64,000 nt of DNA from Cyanobacteria bacterium PR.3.49 (GCA_013997645.1 PNKB01000002.1:43006-107005); one strand, 5' to 3'; positions 39,288-48,911 are shown, numbered from the stretch's first letter. Numbers and translations: made by a program. Notes: generated by a model from the sequence alone, not told the origin.

Positions 39288-41470
39288 TACGACTCCGCAG
39301 GAATTTTAAACCAGAACGTGCTGCCCTTGCCTTCTTCTGACGTGACTCCAATTGTGCCGCCATGTGCTTCCACGATGGCTTTGCTGATGGCGAGGCCGAG
39401 CCCCGTACCTTTCTTTACTGTAGCGTCTTCTTCCGAAACTTGCTTGAAGCGCTCGAAAATCGCCTTTTGCTGGTCGGCGGGAATCCCGGGACCCTCATCT
39501 TTGATGTCGATCTCGACAAAGCCGTTTTCACGGCGGGCGGTGAGGTGAATTTTGCCTTTCTCCGGGGAGAATTTAATCGCGTTATGCAACAAATTGATCA
39601 CTACCTGCACCAGTCTCTCGGAATCCCCGCGAATTTTCAAATCCTTCTTGGGGGAATTGATGGTTATTTTCTTCACTTCCCTATGCGAGTTGACCGCTTC
39701 TAGAGAGGGCTCGACTATGGCACTGAGCGTGGTATCAGCCACAATTATGCGCAAATGTCCGGACTCCCATCTCTCGATATCGAGAAGGTCGCGGATCATG
39801 TTGACCAGTCTATCTACGCTCTTGTTCAGCAATGTAAGCTTTTGTGTTCCGGAATCGCTCAGTTGTCCATAGACGCCTCTGCCCAGAAGGTCAAGGTAGC
39901 TTTGTACTGAAGTTAAAGGTGTTCTCAAATCATGGCTGACCATTTGCACGAATTGCGCTTTCATCATTTCGACTTCATGCCGGTCCGTGATATCCAAAAT
40001 CAGCCCGATCAAGCGTTTTCCATCAAGCGTTTCAATCTCTCTAAATGAGATTTCGACCGGCACTTCACTTCCGTCGTTTCGCTCTGCCAAACACTCATGC
40101 GCTCGTCCTAGTGCATTCTCGGTAATGTAGGCAATGTTGACCTTGCGCGCGCGCGAGTCAGTGAGTATTGTTTCTACATTTTTGCCTTCGATATCGCGAA
40201 GTTTATACCCGAATACCTCTTCGAAAGTTCGATTGGATAGCACCACTTTTCCATCGAGATCGACCATCATCAGTCCTACCGGTAAGCTCTCCAAAATCGT
40301 TCTTAAGCGCGCCTCCGCCTCGCGAACAACTTGCTCTGCTGCTTTTCTTTCGGTGATATCGTGGGCGACGCAAAAGAAGAGGTCGTCAGGCTCCGACCAC
40401 TGGACGGACCAGAGCAGATTTATTTCTGTTCCATCTGCACGAGTAACCCGACTCTCGAACTCATTTGACTTGTTGCCTTCTCTTATCTCCTGAAGTGCCT
40501 TGACGGTAGCGTCAGCATCTTCTTGGATGACAATCTCCAGGCAATTCTTTCCGACAAGCTCGGAGGGATCATAGTAGAGCATGTGCTTGGCTGCAGTGCT
40601 CAGTTTTGTGAAACTGCCGTGTCTATCGAGTGAGAAAATCATATCGGCCGCATTTTCAACGAAGGCACGTTCTTTCCGTGCCGCTGCATTGAGCGCGTTG
40701 GCCATCTCTTTGAAAACACGGTCCAGGTGCGACAATTCATCGCTGCCGGAAAGGGGCGGATTGAGCGGCTGCCCGCGCCCCAGCCGGACAGAATTGTCCA
40801 TCAGAACGGCAAGTCGGCTGGTGACTTCTTTGTTGAATTTGATGACCAGAAGGAAGGAAACAATGATTGTCACGCCAACAAAAGAGTAAAGCAAGAGTTT
40901 GATTCGTTGTCTCAAATCCGCCTGAGTCATCGGACTTGTCTTTTCGATTTCGCGCTCCACCGACAAAATTGCTTCCAGCTCTGTAATCAAATCTCGCAGA
41001 ATGAGTTTTAGCGCCGGGAGTTCCGACGCCATCGCCAGGTCTCCGCCATGCTTGAACATGCGTTTGACCTGCTTTAGCTTCTCGGCGCTGACATTTGCCT
41101 TTCGCTGCAATTGTCTGAGGTGATTCATTTCCTCAGGGTTGTTTTCCAATAGTTTTTCCAGTGGCGGAACCTCTCGCGCGAATCCTTCACGCAAAGAATA
41201 AACAGCCTCCATCCGGCTGCCACCACCAATCAATCCTTCAGCGGTCACCCCAGCAATGTAACCGATGATCAATCTATGTATCTGATTTACGTGGTGAATG
41301 ATTTCGCGCGCGCGGACCTCTTTTTCCCTCTCTTTCTCAGTCTCATCGAGCAGACGCCCCATCATGGCGACGAAGGTCAGCTGCACGCAGACCGGCACAG
41401 CCACGAGGAAGAATACCTTTTGAGAAAGTTTTAGACCCGGCTGCATGGTCGGTCCGCCCAGCTTAGCCAC
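39287..41470 (-). CDS. Sensor histidine kinase with N-terminal membrane sensor and two PAS domains
   Basis: Two PAS modules (ERAFVENAADMIFSLDRHGSF; LESLPVGLMMVDLDGKVVLSNRTFEEVFG), H-box QMVSHDLRTPLTSVQ, HATPase DEGPGIPADQQKAIFERF. Confidence 0.92.
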   Translation of the reverse strand: MAKLGGPTMQPGLKLSQKVFFLVAVPVCVQLTFVAMMGRLLDETEKEREKEVRAREIIHHVNQIHRLIIGYIAGVTAEGLIGGGSRMEAVYSLREGFAREVPPLEKLLENNPEEMNHLRQLQRKANVSAEKLKQVKRMFKHGGDLAMASELPALKLILRDLITELEAILSVEREIEKTSPMTQADLRQRIKLLLYSFVGVTIIVSFLLVIKFNKEVTSRLAVLMDNSVRLGRGQPLNPPLSGSDELSHLDRVFKEMANALNAAARKERAFVENAADMIFSLDRHGSFTKLSTAAKHMLYYDPSELVGKNCLEIVIQEDADATVKALQEIREGNKSNEFESRVTRADGTEINLLWSVQWSEPDDLFFCVAHDITERKAAEQVVREAEARLRTILESLPVGLMMVDLDGKVVLSNRTFEEVFGYKLRDIEGKNVETILTDSRARKVNIAYITENALGRAHECLAERNDGSEVPVEISFREIETLDGKRLIGLILDITDRHEVEMMKAQFVQMVSHDLRTPLTSVQSYLDLLGRGVYGQLSDSGTQKLTLLNKSVDRLVNMIRDLLDIERWESGHLRIIVADTTLSAIVEPSLEAVNSHREVKKITINSPKKDLKIRGDSERLVQVVINLLHNAIKFSPEKGKIHLTARRENGFVEIDIKDEGPGIPADQQKAIFERFKQVSEEDATVKKGTGLGLAISKAIVEAHGGTIGVTSEEGKGSTFWFKIPAES

Positions 41471-41724
41471 CTAACTATATATAGGATAGCCTATCGGCGC
41501 ACCCCTCTGGACTCAAGAGGGTTGCCAGGTGGGGTTTTAGGGGATTGTCACGTGAGTGTCATTTTTGGACCTTAATCTTCCATCCAGCCCTCAGATAAGC
41601 CCGCTGGAGCACTTTAAGCAACCAGCATTCCCTCACTCAACACTTACTACCGATCTCTATAGCCCGTTGCTGACGCACCCCTCGTGTCGGCAGCCGTGTG
41701 CTTCCATCCCAGGAGGATGCCCTC

Positions 41725-43311
41725 ATGACCACTCATGTGGAAAATTTCAACGCGTGCCCGAAAGAAACCGACAATTCGAATAATCTCTGCAACGATGTCT
41801 ACAAACCAGAAAATAGAAGAGATTTCGACAGACATCGCCCGAACAGACAAGAGCATGGCTGCGAAACTGATGACGATTTCAACAGTCATATAAACGACAA
41901 TCTGGGTCAAGATATTTATTGTGGCACCGAAGAGCCGTCGAAGCGCGAAGAGAAAGCCGCAAAGAAATTCGAGAAAGGCGAGGATCATCTCTACCGTACG
42001 GAAGATGCTTTGAATGACGCTATCACCTCAATAGATCGCGGTGACAAAGAAGGCGCATCCAGAGACCTGAAGAGATCCGAAAAGGAACTCGCTCGCGGAG
42101 TTGATGATTACAAAGATGGTTTGAAATTGCATCCCGACAAAAAGGGCGATGAGTCCGGTGTGAAAGAAGGCTTGCAATCAACTAAGAGCGTAGACGCCTC
42201 GATTGACGCTGCGCAAGAATTGCTCAAGCGCGGATGCACTGCAGAAGCTAAACAAATGATGCAGGAAGCGCTTAAAAATCTGGATAAGAGCCAGAAGCAA
42301 CTTTCTGATGGTCTCGACAAGATGAACGGCTGCGATAAGCCGCAACCGCCCTGTGACGACAAACCGCAACCGCCTTGCGACGACAAGCCGCAACCGCCTT
42401 GCGATGACAAACCGCAAGATCCGCGCAACGATGACAGACCGGATCCAAGAGATCGCGACAGAGATCGCGACCGCGACAGAGATCGCGACCGTGACAGAGA
42501 TCGCGACCGTGACAGAGACCGTGACCGCGATTGCGACGACGACAACGGTAATGGCAATCAGAACAACGACAATTCCAACAACCAAAACAACGATAACTCA
42601 AACAATAACAACAATCAGAGCGACAATTCAAACAATAATCAGAACGACAACACCAACGATCAAAATTGCAGCAACGACAACACCGATAACAACGATACCA
42701 ACGACAACACCAACGACAATCAAGAAAACGACAACGCTTGCAAACCGAATTGCTGCGAGCGCGAAATTACTATCAACATCACTAACCTCATGGTCAATCC
42801 CAGCAATTTCATGGACAGGCTGAGACCAGGCAGCAATTTCAATCTCAATCCCGGCGAATTTGGACTGGCTGGACTGGAGCGTCTGCTCGGCAACTTCAAC
42901 GGCAATAGAGGAATCAACTGGCAACAATACAATCAAGATCGCAGGGATGACATATTCAATCCGTTCGATCTCGCCAACATGTTGAGCGGCAATTTCGGCA
43001 TGTACAATCCTGCCGACATGTTCAACAGCGGTAGCAATAGAAATGGTGGCTACAACATGTTCAATCCGAGCAGCTTCAACCCAGCTACCAATTTCGATCC
43101 CGTTGCCAACTTCAATCGCAGCGGAAACGTAAGCGACCTATTCAGCACCGGCAACCCGGGCTTGGACATGCTCAATCCCATCAATCACGCTCTCAAGCCG
43201 ATGGAAATGATCACCAGCGTGACTGACACTGGTAACCCAGCGATAGACATGCTCAATCCCATCAATCATGTGTTGAAACCGCTGAAAATCTTGGGAGGAC
43301 TCTTCAGCTAG
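41725..43311 (+). CDS. Low-complexity protein with KPQPPCDD repeats, Arg-Asp dipeptide tract and N/D-rich segment
   Basis: ATG 41725 after AGGAGG; KPQPPCDD x3 and long (RD)n tract; C-terminal repeat NPGLDMLNPINHALKP / NPAIDMLNPINHVLKP. Confidence 0.75.
   Translation: MTTHVENFNACPKETDNSNNLCNDVYKPENRRDFDRHRPNRQEHGCETDDDFNSHINDNLGQDIYCGTEEPSKREEKAAKKFEKGEDHLYRTEDALNDAITSIDRGDKEGASRDLKRSEKELARGVDDYKDGLKLHPDKKGDESGVKEGLQSTKSVDASIDAAQELLKRGCTAEAKQMMQEALKNLDKSQKQLSDGLDKMNGCDKPQPPCDDKPQPPCDDKPQPPCDDKPQDPRNDDRPDPRDRDRDRDRDRDRDRDRDRDRDRDRDRDCDDDNGNGNQNNDNSNNQNNDNSNNNNNQSDNSNNNQNDNTNDQNCSNDNTDNNDTNDNTNDNQENDNACKPNCCEREITINITNLMVNPSNFMDRLRPGSNFNLNPGEFGLAGLERLLGNFNGNRGINWQQYNQDRRDDIFNPFDLANMLSGNFGMYNPADMFNSGSNRNGGYNMFNPSSFNPATNFDPVANFNRSGNVSDLFSTGNPGLDMLNPINHALKPMEMITSVTDTGNPAIDMLNPINHVLKPLKILGGLFS
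42337..42432 (+). repeat. In-frame 24-bp tandem repeat (3 full copies plus one diverged)
   Basis: 42337-42360, 42361-42384, 42385-42408 encode KPQPPCDD; 42409-42432 encodes KPQDPRND. Confidence 0.85.
42448..42531 (+). repeat. Arg-Asp dipeptide-coding repeat tract
   Basis: 84 bp encoding alternating R and D with mixed Arg codons (AGA, CGC, CGT) and an 18-bp higher-order unit GACAGAGATCGCGACCGT. Confidence 0.9.
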
Positions 43312-43360
43312 TCAATAATCAATTCAGTTAGAACACTTTTTAGATCGGTTAATGCGAGAA

Positions 43361-43388
43361 GGAGAGCGCTGCGGCGCTCTCTCTTTTT
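43361..43388 (+). terminator. Rho-independent terminator
   Basis: 8-bp stem GAGAGCGC/GCGCTCTC, loop TGCG, followed by TCTTTTT. Confidence 0.85.
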
Positions 43389-43434
43389 GTCGAGCACAAC
43401 TTCGCGTTCTGTTAACTAACTTATGTTCGGCAAA

Positions 43435-44112
43435 CTAGTCAACGACAAGTTTGTATCCGACGCCGTAAATGTTCTCGAGCATCGAAGGTTGTCCATCGAT
43501 ATCGATTTTTTGACGCAGGCGTTTTACGCAGGTGCGAACGGTTTCTGGACCGACGTTTGATTCAGATTTCCAAACGCGATCCAATAAGTTTTGGGCACTG
43601 AAAACTTGATTGGGATGGCGCATCAAATGCTCCAACAAAGCAAACTCTTTGGGGTGCAAGGTAATCTCATTTCCGTCGCGCGTTAATTTGTGCGCGGACG
43701 GATCAAGTTTCAATCCGCCCACTTCCAAGATATTACTCGGTGCTGTGGAACCGGACCTTCTCAAAAGCGCGCGCACCCGCGCCGACAATTCCTTGAGGTG
43801 AAACGGTTTTGTCAAATAATCGTCGGCACCGCTGTCGAGACCCTTTTCCTTCTCGTCAATCGTGTCTTTGCCGGTCAGCATCAAAATGGGCGTTGTTCCG
43901 CCAGAGAAGCGAAACTCCCGGCAAAGCTCGACTCCGGTTACGCCGGGCAGTCCCCAATCGAGAACGATCACGTCATAATGGTAATTTTTCAGCAATTCCC
44001 GGGCATCTTCGCCGTTGTAGGCGCATTCGAGCGTGTGATATTCGCCCGACAAGCTGTCCGAAACCAAATCGGCAAGCAATTTATCGTCATCAACTACGAG
44101 AATTTTGGCCAT
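43435..44112 (-). CDS. OmpR/PhoB-family response regulator
   Basis: ILVVDDDKLLADL, VLDWGLPGVTG, DDYLTKPFHLKEL, C-terminal winged helix. Confidence 0.92.
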   Translation of the reverse strand: MAKILVVDDDKLLADLVSDSLSGEYHTLECAYNGEDARELLKNYHYDVIVLDWGLPGVTGVELCREFRFSGGTTPILMLTGKDTIDEKEKGLDSGADDYLTKPFHLKELSARVRALLRRSGSTAPSNILEVGGLKLDPSAHKLTRDGNEITLHPKEFALLEHLMRHPNQVFSAQNLLDRVWKSESNVGPETVRTCVKRLRQKIDIDGQPSMLENIYGVGYKLVVD

Positions 44113-44235
44113 GTGACCGGAGAAACCGAAAAGAATGCGCTAGAAAGGACCATCTCAAATTTAGCCCATTCAGCCCCCATGTTCAATTCCCGCCAGCAAA
44201 TTTACTGGTAGACAAGAGGTCCCGAAAGGAAGAAT

Positions 44236-45927
44236 TTAACCCAGCATAAGCTTGCGGGCGCTGTACCAGCCGTCGCCGGAGCCGCCCCACCAGTTGTTGA
44301 CCAGGAAGCGATCAGTCTTGGGATCGTAGTCGTCAATTGCCATGGCATGACCCGGGATGATGTACCCGACCGAGCCGTTTTTGAGCTGGCGAATTAAGCT
44401 TTCTTTGCGATAGCGACCGCCGGTCCACGTGTCGTGAATGGCCATCTTCTGTCCGGTCGCCATCATGCGCACGTATTCCATCTGATCGTTGGTGGTGCCT
44501 GGATAGCCGCTGCCGTTGTTTTTATAGCCGAGAGTTGCCATTGCTGCGAACTGAAAGAGCTGGTTTGAATATGTGCGGTGATATGTAGGGTGATATTTGA
44601 TCTGGTCGGCGCCCAGTTGGACGACACGTTTCTCCCCGCTCTTCGTGACACCGCGGGAGGTGACGCAGCCAGTCGTCAGCGCTTCACGCAGCCAGCGCGT
44701 CAAGTCTTGCGGGCGGCGCTGAGCGAGCGTGTCTTCGACCGAGTTGAGGGCGCAGGTTCCGACCGGCCCCTGGTTGATGTATTTGGTTGGATTTCCCAAT
44801 TCCATTAGTTCTGTTTCGACTGCCAATCTGCGCTCGCCGTGCGTGACTCGCTTGGCGTTTCCTCTCGGCTCGTCGGTAAACACTCTGGAAAGATTACGGT
44901 AGCATTCGGCGATGTTATCGTCTGATGCTGCTTTCCAGCCTTTGTCACGGAAGCGCTCTTGCCGCGCCTCGAATTTGTTCATCCAGGACTTGATTTGATT
45001 TTCATTGCCTTTGAAAACACCATGGCGCGCGGCGATTTTTATAAAGTCTTCGCGAGCACCGGCAAGGTCGGCGCTCGAATATTCGCTTGGTCCCACCATG
45101 AAGTTGGTGACCAATTCTTTGTAGGCGAGATTGCCGTCGTCCATTATTTGAACATTCTGGCGCCAGGTGGTTTTGTCGCTGCCTTGCTGGTGCGTGACGA
45201 ATTTTTCCGAGTCGCCGATGCGATCGGAAATTTGGACTATTTGACCGCCCATGGCAGAGTTGTAGCGCTCGACTATTTGCGTGGCGCGAAGCGGCTTTGA
45301 CTCGTCGGCATATTTGTATTCAATCACCGAGCCGTCTGATTTGATTGCCGACTCGATACGCGAAACTGTTTTGCCGCCGACTTCCAGAATTTCGTGCGTC
45401 GTGTTGGTGAAGTCGGAGTGCATCGTCGAGATGTGTTTGCCGTCATCGGATGCGATCATCACATTGCCGATGTTGTCGCCTTTCTGAACCACCTGAATTC
45501 GCGATGCCAATTCTTTGAGGTCATCGTCTTGAGTGCTTCCGCTCAAGTCGATGACCGATTCTTGACCATTCATTTTGGTCGTGATTTTTTCTACGAGCGG
45601 TTTGCCGTTGGCGTCAAGTTTGACCTTGTTGCTCTCGTCGCGTTGATATTCGATTACTTGTGAATTTTCACCCTTGTGGATTTCAGTGACGAAACCACCT
45701 TCCAGCTTCACGACCGAACCGTCGCGCTTCTTCATCTCGACGGGCGGCTCGACCATCTCGGATCCCGCACCGACTACTTCTGTACTTTCCTGAGTGACCG
45801 GTACTTCCGATCGGTTGGAAAGATCAATATTCCATGACGGACGGAGATTCTCCGGCAATTCATACTTTTCTGATTTTTGATCGCCGGCTCCAGCATCGGA
45901 GGTTCTGGCGGCTGTGGTTCTTGTCAT
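44236..45927 (-). CDS. Protein with C-terminal papain-like cysteine protease domain
   Basis: NQGPVGTCALNSVED (Cys), PGHAMAIDDYDP (His), FLVNNWWGGSGDGWYSARKL (Asn) fit a papain-like triad. Confidence 0.6.
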   Translation of the reverse strand: MTRTTAARTSDAGAGDQKSEKYELPENLRPSWNIDLSNRSEVPVTQESTEVVGAGSEMVEPPVEMKKRDGSVVKLEGGFVTEIHKGENSQVIEYQRDESNKVKLDANGKPLVEKITTKMNGQESVIDLSGSTQDDDLKELASRIQVVQKGDNIGNVMIASDDGKHISTMHSDFTNTTHEILEVGGKTVSRIESAIKSDGSVIEYKYADESKPLRATQIVERYNSAMGGQIVQISDRIGDSEKFVTHQQGSDKTTWRQNVQIMDDGNLAYKELVTNFMVGPSEYSSADLAGAREDFIKIAARHGVFKGNENQIKSWMNKFEARQERFRDKGWKAASDDNIAECYRNLSRVFTDEPRGNAKRVTHGERRLAVETELMELGNPTKYINQGPVGTCALNSVEDTLAQRRPQDLTRWLREALTTGCVTSRGVTKSGEKRVVQLGADQIKYHPTYHRTYSNQLFQFAAMATLGYKNNGSGYPGTTNDQMEYVRMMATGQKMAIHDTWTGGRYRKESLIRQLKNGSVGYIIPGHAMAIDDYDPKTDRFLVNNWWGGSGDGWYSARKLMLG

Positions 45928-46042
45928 TGCTCTTGCGGCTTTGGGTGATTGCGCCGCTATCTATTTGGGGTGAGTTACCGAATGTTTTGTTATGTACTTT
46001 GTGATGTGCGTTGAATTATGTAAGCTGGCGATTTCAGATTCG

Positions 46043-46083
46043 CCGATTTCCGCTCCGAAGGACCGCCTTCGGAGCAGAATCGG
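46043..46083. other. Long hairpin (GCTCCGAAGG-ACCG-CCTTCGGAGC core)
   Basis: 10-bp perfect stem, 4-nt loop, extended by imperfect CCGATTT/GAATCGG; no U-run on either side. Confidence 0.6.
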
Positions 46084-46101
46084 TGGTTTGGCAAATCTAT
46101 C

Positions 46102-47610
46102 CTATGTTTGTTTTTTCGCTTGCGCTGCTTGCGCTCTAGCTCTGGCTTTTTCTTCCTCTGTTCCGTTGACCAGATCAGCGAATTTGATTATTTCGGTTTC
46201 CTTGGGCGGCGTAGGATTTCTTTGCAGTTCTGCAATCAGTTTGTCGCCGTTGTCTTTCTTCACTTTTTCAAGGTCGGGATTGCCACTCTGGCTGGTGTCA
46301 TATTTCTTGGCTGTTTCAACCAGTTGCGAATTTCTGACTGCTGCTTCCAGAGCCGCATCGTTGCCGAACATGGCATGGACATCGCTTGTGTTGGCTTCGC
46401 CGTGGGCTGCCTTGTCTGCGAAACTGGCGAATGCTGTCGAGAATTGCTCCAGTTTTGCGGGATCGTTGCAGATGGACTCCATGTTGTTGCTGAAGTCGGT
46501 GAGTGCTTTTGCACCTGCAGTGTCACCTTGTTTTTCGAGAGCTGCCGCGCGGTCGCCCAAGTTTTTCTTGATGTCTTTGCCGTGAGACTTCATGTACTCT
46601 TGCAGCTTCTTGAGCTTCTCGCCAGTCCAGGGCGGATCGCCGAGTTCTGCAAGCAGTTCCGGAGGCAGCATTGAAGCCATCATCCAGTTTGCATAGTGAT
46701 TGGCGTGCATGTCGCCCATGGCGGTCGACATATCTTTGAGTGCCTGGAATCCGCGTTCCGGATAGGCGCCGCCGCCTTCTCCATCTTCTCCGCCGCCGTC
46801 GATTTCTTCGTCTTCAGGGCTGAGTTCGTCGTCGGGTTGAGGACCGCAGCCGCCATCTCCGCCGCCGCCACCGCCGCCGCCACCATCCGGCAATTCCGGA
46901 TCGTCGGGAAGCGCTTCATCTTCGGGATCGACTGGGCGATAACGCTCATTGAAAAGGTCGCGGTATTCGGAAGAGACGATGTCTCCGCCGCTGCCGTTTT
47001 TGCCGGACTCAATACGTGGATTGCAGTTGGGGCACTTGTCGTGGATCATGGTGCCGAGATCATCTAATACTTTTTCGGTTACTTTGGCATCGGCACCGTC
47101 TTCAACTTGAACGTTGTACTGGCTGAGCGGTTTGTCGCCATCATTCAATCCTTTTGCCATGTCGACGGTGCCATCTTTCCTGATGACGATGTCGGCGGGC
47201 TGGCTGTCATTCTTAGGTTGAACATTGATCTTGGGCGATTCGCCTTCCGCGATTTTGGCGCGGTCTGACGCTACTGCTTGCAAGCCTTCATTGACTTGAT
47301 ACTTGGTGGTGTCATTGGATTTAAAGGCAGCCGGGACATCTGCGGTGCTGATCTTGGCTTCCGGTTGCACTACTGCTGGTGTCGTGTCCACAACGGCTGC
47401 CGGCTGGTCATATCCAGCTACCGGCGTGAATGAAACAGAGCTCGAGTCCGTGACGACTGGGGATGCGCTGAAATCACTGGTAGTGAAAGACGAGCCACCC
47501 GAATACGATTGGGTGAAAACGGGCTCGAACGTGCCGAAGTTTGAAGCAGGTGCTGCGAAGCTTGCTCCACCATCTCCGATAGATCCTATGCCTGATCCTG
47601 GTTCTGCCAT
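46102..47610 (-). CDS. Hypothetical Gly/Asp-rich protein
   Basis: ATG at 47610 (MAEPGSGIGSIGDGG) preceded by AAGGAG; GGGGGGGGGDGG and acidic tract. Confidence 0.6.
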   Translation of the reverse strand: MAEPGSGIGSIGDGGASFAAPASNFGTFEPVFTQSYSGGSSFTTSDFSASPVVTDSSSVSFTPVAGYDQPAAVVDTTPAVVQPEAKISTADVPAAFKSNDTTKYQVNEGLQAVASDRAKIAEGESPKINVQPKNDSQPADIVIRKDGTVDMAKGLNDGDKPLSQYNVQVEDGADAKVTEKVLDDLGTMIHDKCPNCNPRIESGKNGSGGDIVSSEYRDLFNERYRPVDPEDEALPDDPELPDGGGGGGGGGDGGCGPQPDDELSPEDEEIDGGGEDGEGGGAYPERGFQALKDMSTAMGDMHANHYANWMMASMLPPELLAELGDPPWTGEKLKKLQEYMKSHGKDIKKNLGDRAAALEKQGDTAGAKALTDFSNNMESICNDPAKLEQFSTAFASFADKAAHGEANTSDVHAMFGNDAALEAAVRNSQLVETAKKYDTSQSGNPDLEKVKKDNGDKLIAELQRNPTPPKETEIIKFADLVNGTEEEKARARAQAAQAKKQT

Positions 47611-47991
47611 AACTTTTAAATCTCCTTCCTTTGAGTGGAGTGGGGCTCCCCTCTTCAAGCAGCAGCTCAGCCAGGCGTCGGCAGGCTATTGGAAGTTTGC
47701 TTGATAGAGCCCGGTTCAGGATGGGGGTCCTGTTGGTCGTGAGAATTACCGGGTGATGTGTTGAATCTTTTGAGATATACACAAGGGAGGGACGGGCGCG
47801 CTTGAAGTTACCGTTTCGAACCTCGGGTTTTCCGTGTGTCCGATACGTTGTGTTCGTTGCGCTCCTCTACGTTATTTTTGGAACGTTGCAATTTTGTGGC
47901 AAGACGATGGGAGGATTCCCACTCCGCCCACTGGCTGCCAAGAAGCGGGCTTGCGAGGTGCATTTAGATGGGCATTCGCCATGGAGACGGT

Positions 47992-48005
47992 AAATCCTAG
48001 GATTT
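47992..48005. repeat. Perfect 14-bp palindrome AAATCCTAGGATTT
   Basis: Read directly; lies in the long intergenic region upstream of the HPF-like gene. Confidence 0.7.
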
Positions 48006-48125
48006 GCCTTGGTGACGTGGCTAAAAACTGCTGCCTGGTATGGCTTTTCGGGATCCGAGGTTGGCGGTCGGGCTGAAACGGCGGAAAGCCCCATTGGTGC
48101 TTGGATTGCTCACTTTGCAGGACGT

Positions 48126-48141
48126 TAATTCCTGAGAATTA
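48126..48141. promoter_or_regulatory. Inverted repeat TAATTC-CTGA-GAATTA
   Basis: Perfect 6-bp arms in the intergenic region upstream of the HPF-CSD gene. Confidence 0.4.
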
Positions 48142-48197
48142 CCGTCCTTATGGAAGAGCTTAAGTTTAAAGAGGGCGCGTAACACTTGGCCAGAATC

Positions 48198-48210
48198 CCG
48201 GAAATTCCGG
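48198..48210. promoter_or_regulatory. Inverted repeat CCGGAA-A-TTCCGG
   Basis: Perfect 6-bp arms, about 70 bp upstream of the HPF-CSD start. Confidence 0.4.
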
Positions 48211-48280
48211 AACTGCCTGCATTTGACTGAGTCACCCTATTTCAATAATCACTATAAAAGAATCGGAGCGATGAAAAAAT

Positions 48281-48853
48281 ATGCAATTGCCATTACAAGT
48301 GGTGTTTCGCAACATGCGACATTCTCCAGCCATAGAAGAAATTGTTAGAAAGAAAGTAGAGAAATTAGAACAGAGCGCGGACAACATAACCAGCTGCCGA
48401 GTTGTGATCGACATGCCGCATCACAACCACCGCAAAGGCAACTCTTATGTTGTACGTATAGATATTACAGTCCCTCAAAAGGAAATCATTGCCAGCACGG
48501 AATCATCGCTGGATCCCGCCAATAAAGACTTTTATGCGGTACTGAAACAAGCTTTTAACGCCGCCTCGCGGCAGCTCGAAGACTATACAAGAGAGCGCCG
48601 ACGAAACGTCAAAACGCATGAAGAGCAGCCGCATGCAAAAGTCTCAAAACTCTTCCAGGAGGAAAATTACGGCTTTCTCACCACTCCTGACGGGCGGGAG
48701 ATTTACTTCCATGGCAACAGCGTCCTGGACGGTAAATTTGCACATCTGGAGGTGGGCAGCGCCGTAGCCTTTGCCGAAGAGATGGGCGAGAAAGGTCCGC
48801 AAGCCAGCACTGTAAGAGTGACAAAGGCATCAGCAGGCGAGAACGCAGCCTAA
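48281..48853 (+). CDS. Ribosome hibernation factor (HPF/RaiA-like) fused to a cold-shock domain
   Basis: N-terminal S30AE-like LQVVFRNMRHSPAIEEIVRKKVEKLEQ...; C-terminal CSD-like VSKLFQEENYGFLTTPDGREIYFHGNSVL... Confidence 0.8.
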   Translation: MQLPLQVVFRNMRHSPAIEEIVRKKVEKLEQSADNITSCRVVIDMPHHNHRKGNSYVVRIDITVPQKEIIASTESSLDPANKDFYAVLKQAFNAASRQLEDYTRERRRNVKTHEEQPHAKVSKLFQEENYGFLTTPDGREIYFHGNSVLDGKFAHLEVGSAVAFAEEMGEKGPQASTVRVTKASAGENAA

Positions 48854-48911
48854 TAGACATCCGCGTGGTACAACCTATTGGGCTCTTGAATGGCAAGTTT
48901 CTCAAGCACGC

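Noticed and set aside
42108-42631. Minus-strand Ser/Arg, Val/Ile and Cys/Arg-rich ORFs opposite the RD repeat
   Set aside because: Translations of the repeat's complement; low complexity follows from the plus-strand repeat.
42353-42823. Thr/Ile/Ala-rich plus ORF in an alternate frame of the repeat gene
   Set aside because: Frame-shifted reading of the R/D and N/D repeats; the main frame has the SD and structured termini.
46108-46674. 188-aa plus ORF opposite the Gly/Asp-rich gene
   Set aside because: Cys/Phe-rich mirror of the minus-strand gene, which has a clear SD and start.
47805-47840. T-arm-like GTTTCGAACC resembling a tRNA
   Set aside because: Flanking sequence does not form a cloverleaf; no acceptor stem or anticodon arm found by eye.
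47802-48094. Short ORFs in the intergenic region before HPF-CSD
   Set aside because: Short, overlapping in several frames and strands, no coding signature.
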